Assembly (NCBI RefSeq): GCF_000220505.1 | Contig: NZ_AFPJ01000051.1 | Span: 36,137-100,136 of the forward strand | From: Microbulbifer agarilyticus S89 | GTDB lineage: Bacteria > Pseudomonadota > Gammaproteobacteria > Pseudomonadales > Cellvibrionaceae | Length of the DNA stretch: 64,000 bases | Direction: 5' to 3' | Part shown: piece after piece, positions 63,290-64,000 of the stretch | Numbering within the stretch: position 1 is the stretch's first letter | Layout of the letters: the number at the start of each line of letters is the position of its first letter | Made by a program: the position numbers and the translations under genes | The notes under the pieces: model-generated | The model's input: the letters and a program-made list of their open reading frames with translations, nothing else | What the model was told of the DNA's origin: nothing | Database searches by the model: none

Positions 63290-63988
63290 ATGGCGACGGC
63301 GGGCAGTAACAATTCAGAGCAATCCACGCACAAACCTTTCCATCTGCGCCGCTGGCTGAGCGCGCAGCAGGCCGTCGACCACCTGAATGTGCTAACGGAA
63401 GAGCAGCTCACCAGCGACGACCTGGCCCGTCTCGTGGAAGACCAGAAGCTGGATCTCTACTGGTACCGTCCGGGCCAGCACCTTAAATACATCGATAAAA
63501 CAGGCTGGAGCACCATCGAGCTCAGCGAACCCCTGCGCCTGTCCCCCGACAACCGCGGAGACTGGCGAGCGATCGTCGGTATCCTGCGCCACCAGCCCGC
63601 CCTGCCGGCGACGGAAAACGACACCCCTACCCTGCTGGATGCCGAGGGCAATCGCCTGCGCATCACCTTTGGCTTCCACGACCGCCCCGAACCATTCAGC
63701 GGCCGCTGGTACCCGAATTATTCCGAGCTAGTGGTGAGACGCCGGGATCTGGACAACCTGGAAAGCCAGATGCTCACCGACGAAGGCGAGCAGCCCCTGG
63801 AAGCGGGCCTGTTGCTGGACGTGATCTGGCAGCTGGAACAGATGGCCATGGAAAATGGCCGGCCCCACGAACATCCCCACGACCTGAACTGGCTAACCGA
63901 CGAACTGAGCGACCGCACCAAGCTCGATCCCCGACTGCTGGGCAAGGTGCTAAACGCAGCCGAGCGCCAGCACGCAACGCATTACTGA
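63290..63988 (+). CDS. Hypothetical protein
   Basis: 232 residues, soluble, no signal peptide. Segments such as LSAQQAVDHLNVLTEEQLTSDDLARLVEDQKLDLYWY and RWYPNYSELVVRRRDLDNLESQML are typical of a mixed alpha/beta protein seen next to CorA in marine gammaproteobacteria, but I assign no family. Its start is 57 bases after corA, so it may be co-transcribed. Confidence 0.7.
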   Translation: MATAGSNNSEQSTHKPFHLRRWLSAQQAVDHLNVLTEEQLTSDDLARLVEDQKLDLYWYRPGQHLKYIDKTGWSTIELSEPLRLSPDNRGDWRAIVGILRHQPALPATENDTPTLLDAEGNRLRITFGFHDRPEPFSGRWYPNYSELVVRRRDLDNLESQMLTDEGEQPLEAGLLLDVIWQLEQMAMENGRPHEHPHDLNWLTDELSDRTKLDPRLLGKVLNAAERQHATHY

Positions 63989-64000
63989 GCGAAGGCCTAG

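Overview
The window looks like chromosomal DNA of a marine gammaproteobacterium, most likely of the Cellvibrionales (Microbulbifer/Saccharophagus-like). This is an inference. It rests on the housekeeping block dnaK-grpE-recN-fur-bamE-rnfH-ratA-smpB, a Pseudomonas-type Fur without the usual CXXC, a tmRNA tag reading ANDDNYGAQLAA, a cyanide-insensitive-type bd oxidase, and two arylsulfatases plus an SdsA-like alkylsulfatase. No rRNA, tRNA, insertion sequence, prophage or CRISPR array was seen; the one stable RNA gene is ssrA.

Layout. 1-6.2 kb: heat-shock and DNA-repair genes with readable control sites (two sigma-32 promoters for grpE and dnaK, a LexA box on recN), an acyltransferase, fur, bamE and the ratA-rnfH pair. 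6.4-11.8 kb: two sodium:neurotransmitter-type symporters flanking smpB, then rlmD and ssrA with its promoter, tag ORF and terminator. 12-25.3 kb: mostly secreted or catabolic enzymes (lipoprotein arylsulfatase, oligoendopeptidase F-like M3 peptidase, GHL10-type glycosidase, NADPH oxidoreductase, DUF429 protein, a PCP_red-domain mini-protein, alkylsulfatase, C45 Ntn-hydrolase). 25.5-31.0 kb: a five-gene chaperone-usher pilus operon with two chaperones and a consensus CRP site upstream. 31.2-42.8 kb: an SDR, a BlaI/M56 regulator pair with twin operators, an AKR, an MFS exporter, a CDGSH-glutamate-synthase fusion, a second arylsulfatase, a merC-like/COG0523 pair behind a Zur-like box, and a DTW-domain tRNA modification enzyme. 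43.1-50.5 kb: an OmpW-like protein overlapping a beta-helix autotransporter, DUF1853, a GbsR/MarR regulator with its own palindrome and an FNR/ANR-like box, and cydAB. 50.5-64 kb: DPP-IV-like peptidase, MscS channel, small lipoprotein, sigma-54 activator with a degenerate receiver, a LprI-MliC double lysozyme inhibitor, a BON protein, the glutathione-dependent formaldehyde pathway (adhC-fghA), a host-attachment-like protein, CorA and hypotheticals.

The strongest leads beyond routine annotation are: (i) the pilus operon with two consecutive chaperones and a perfect CRP palindrome; (ii) the BlaI/M56 pair whose sensor carries two TonB_C-like domains instead of a penicillin-binding domain; (iii) the Zur-box/MerC-like/COG0523 unit; (iv) the OmpW-like gene translationally overlapped with a GxGxD-repeat autotransporter; (v) the predicted LprI-MliC fusion lipoprotein; (vi) the two CDGSH modules fused to a glutamate-synthase FMN domain. 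All family assignments come from reading motifs by eye; no database search was run.
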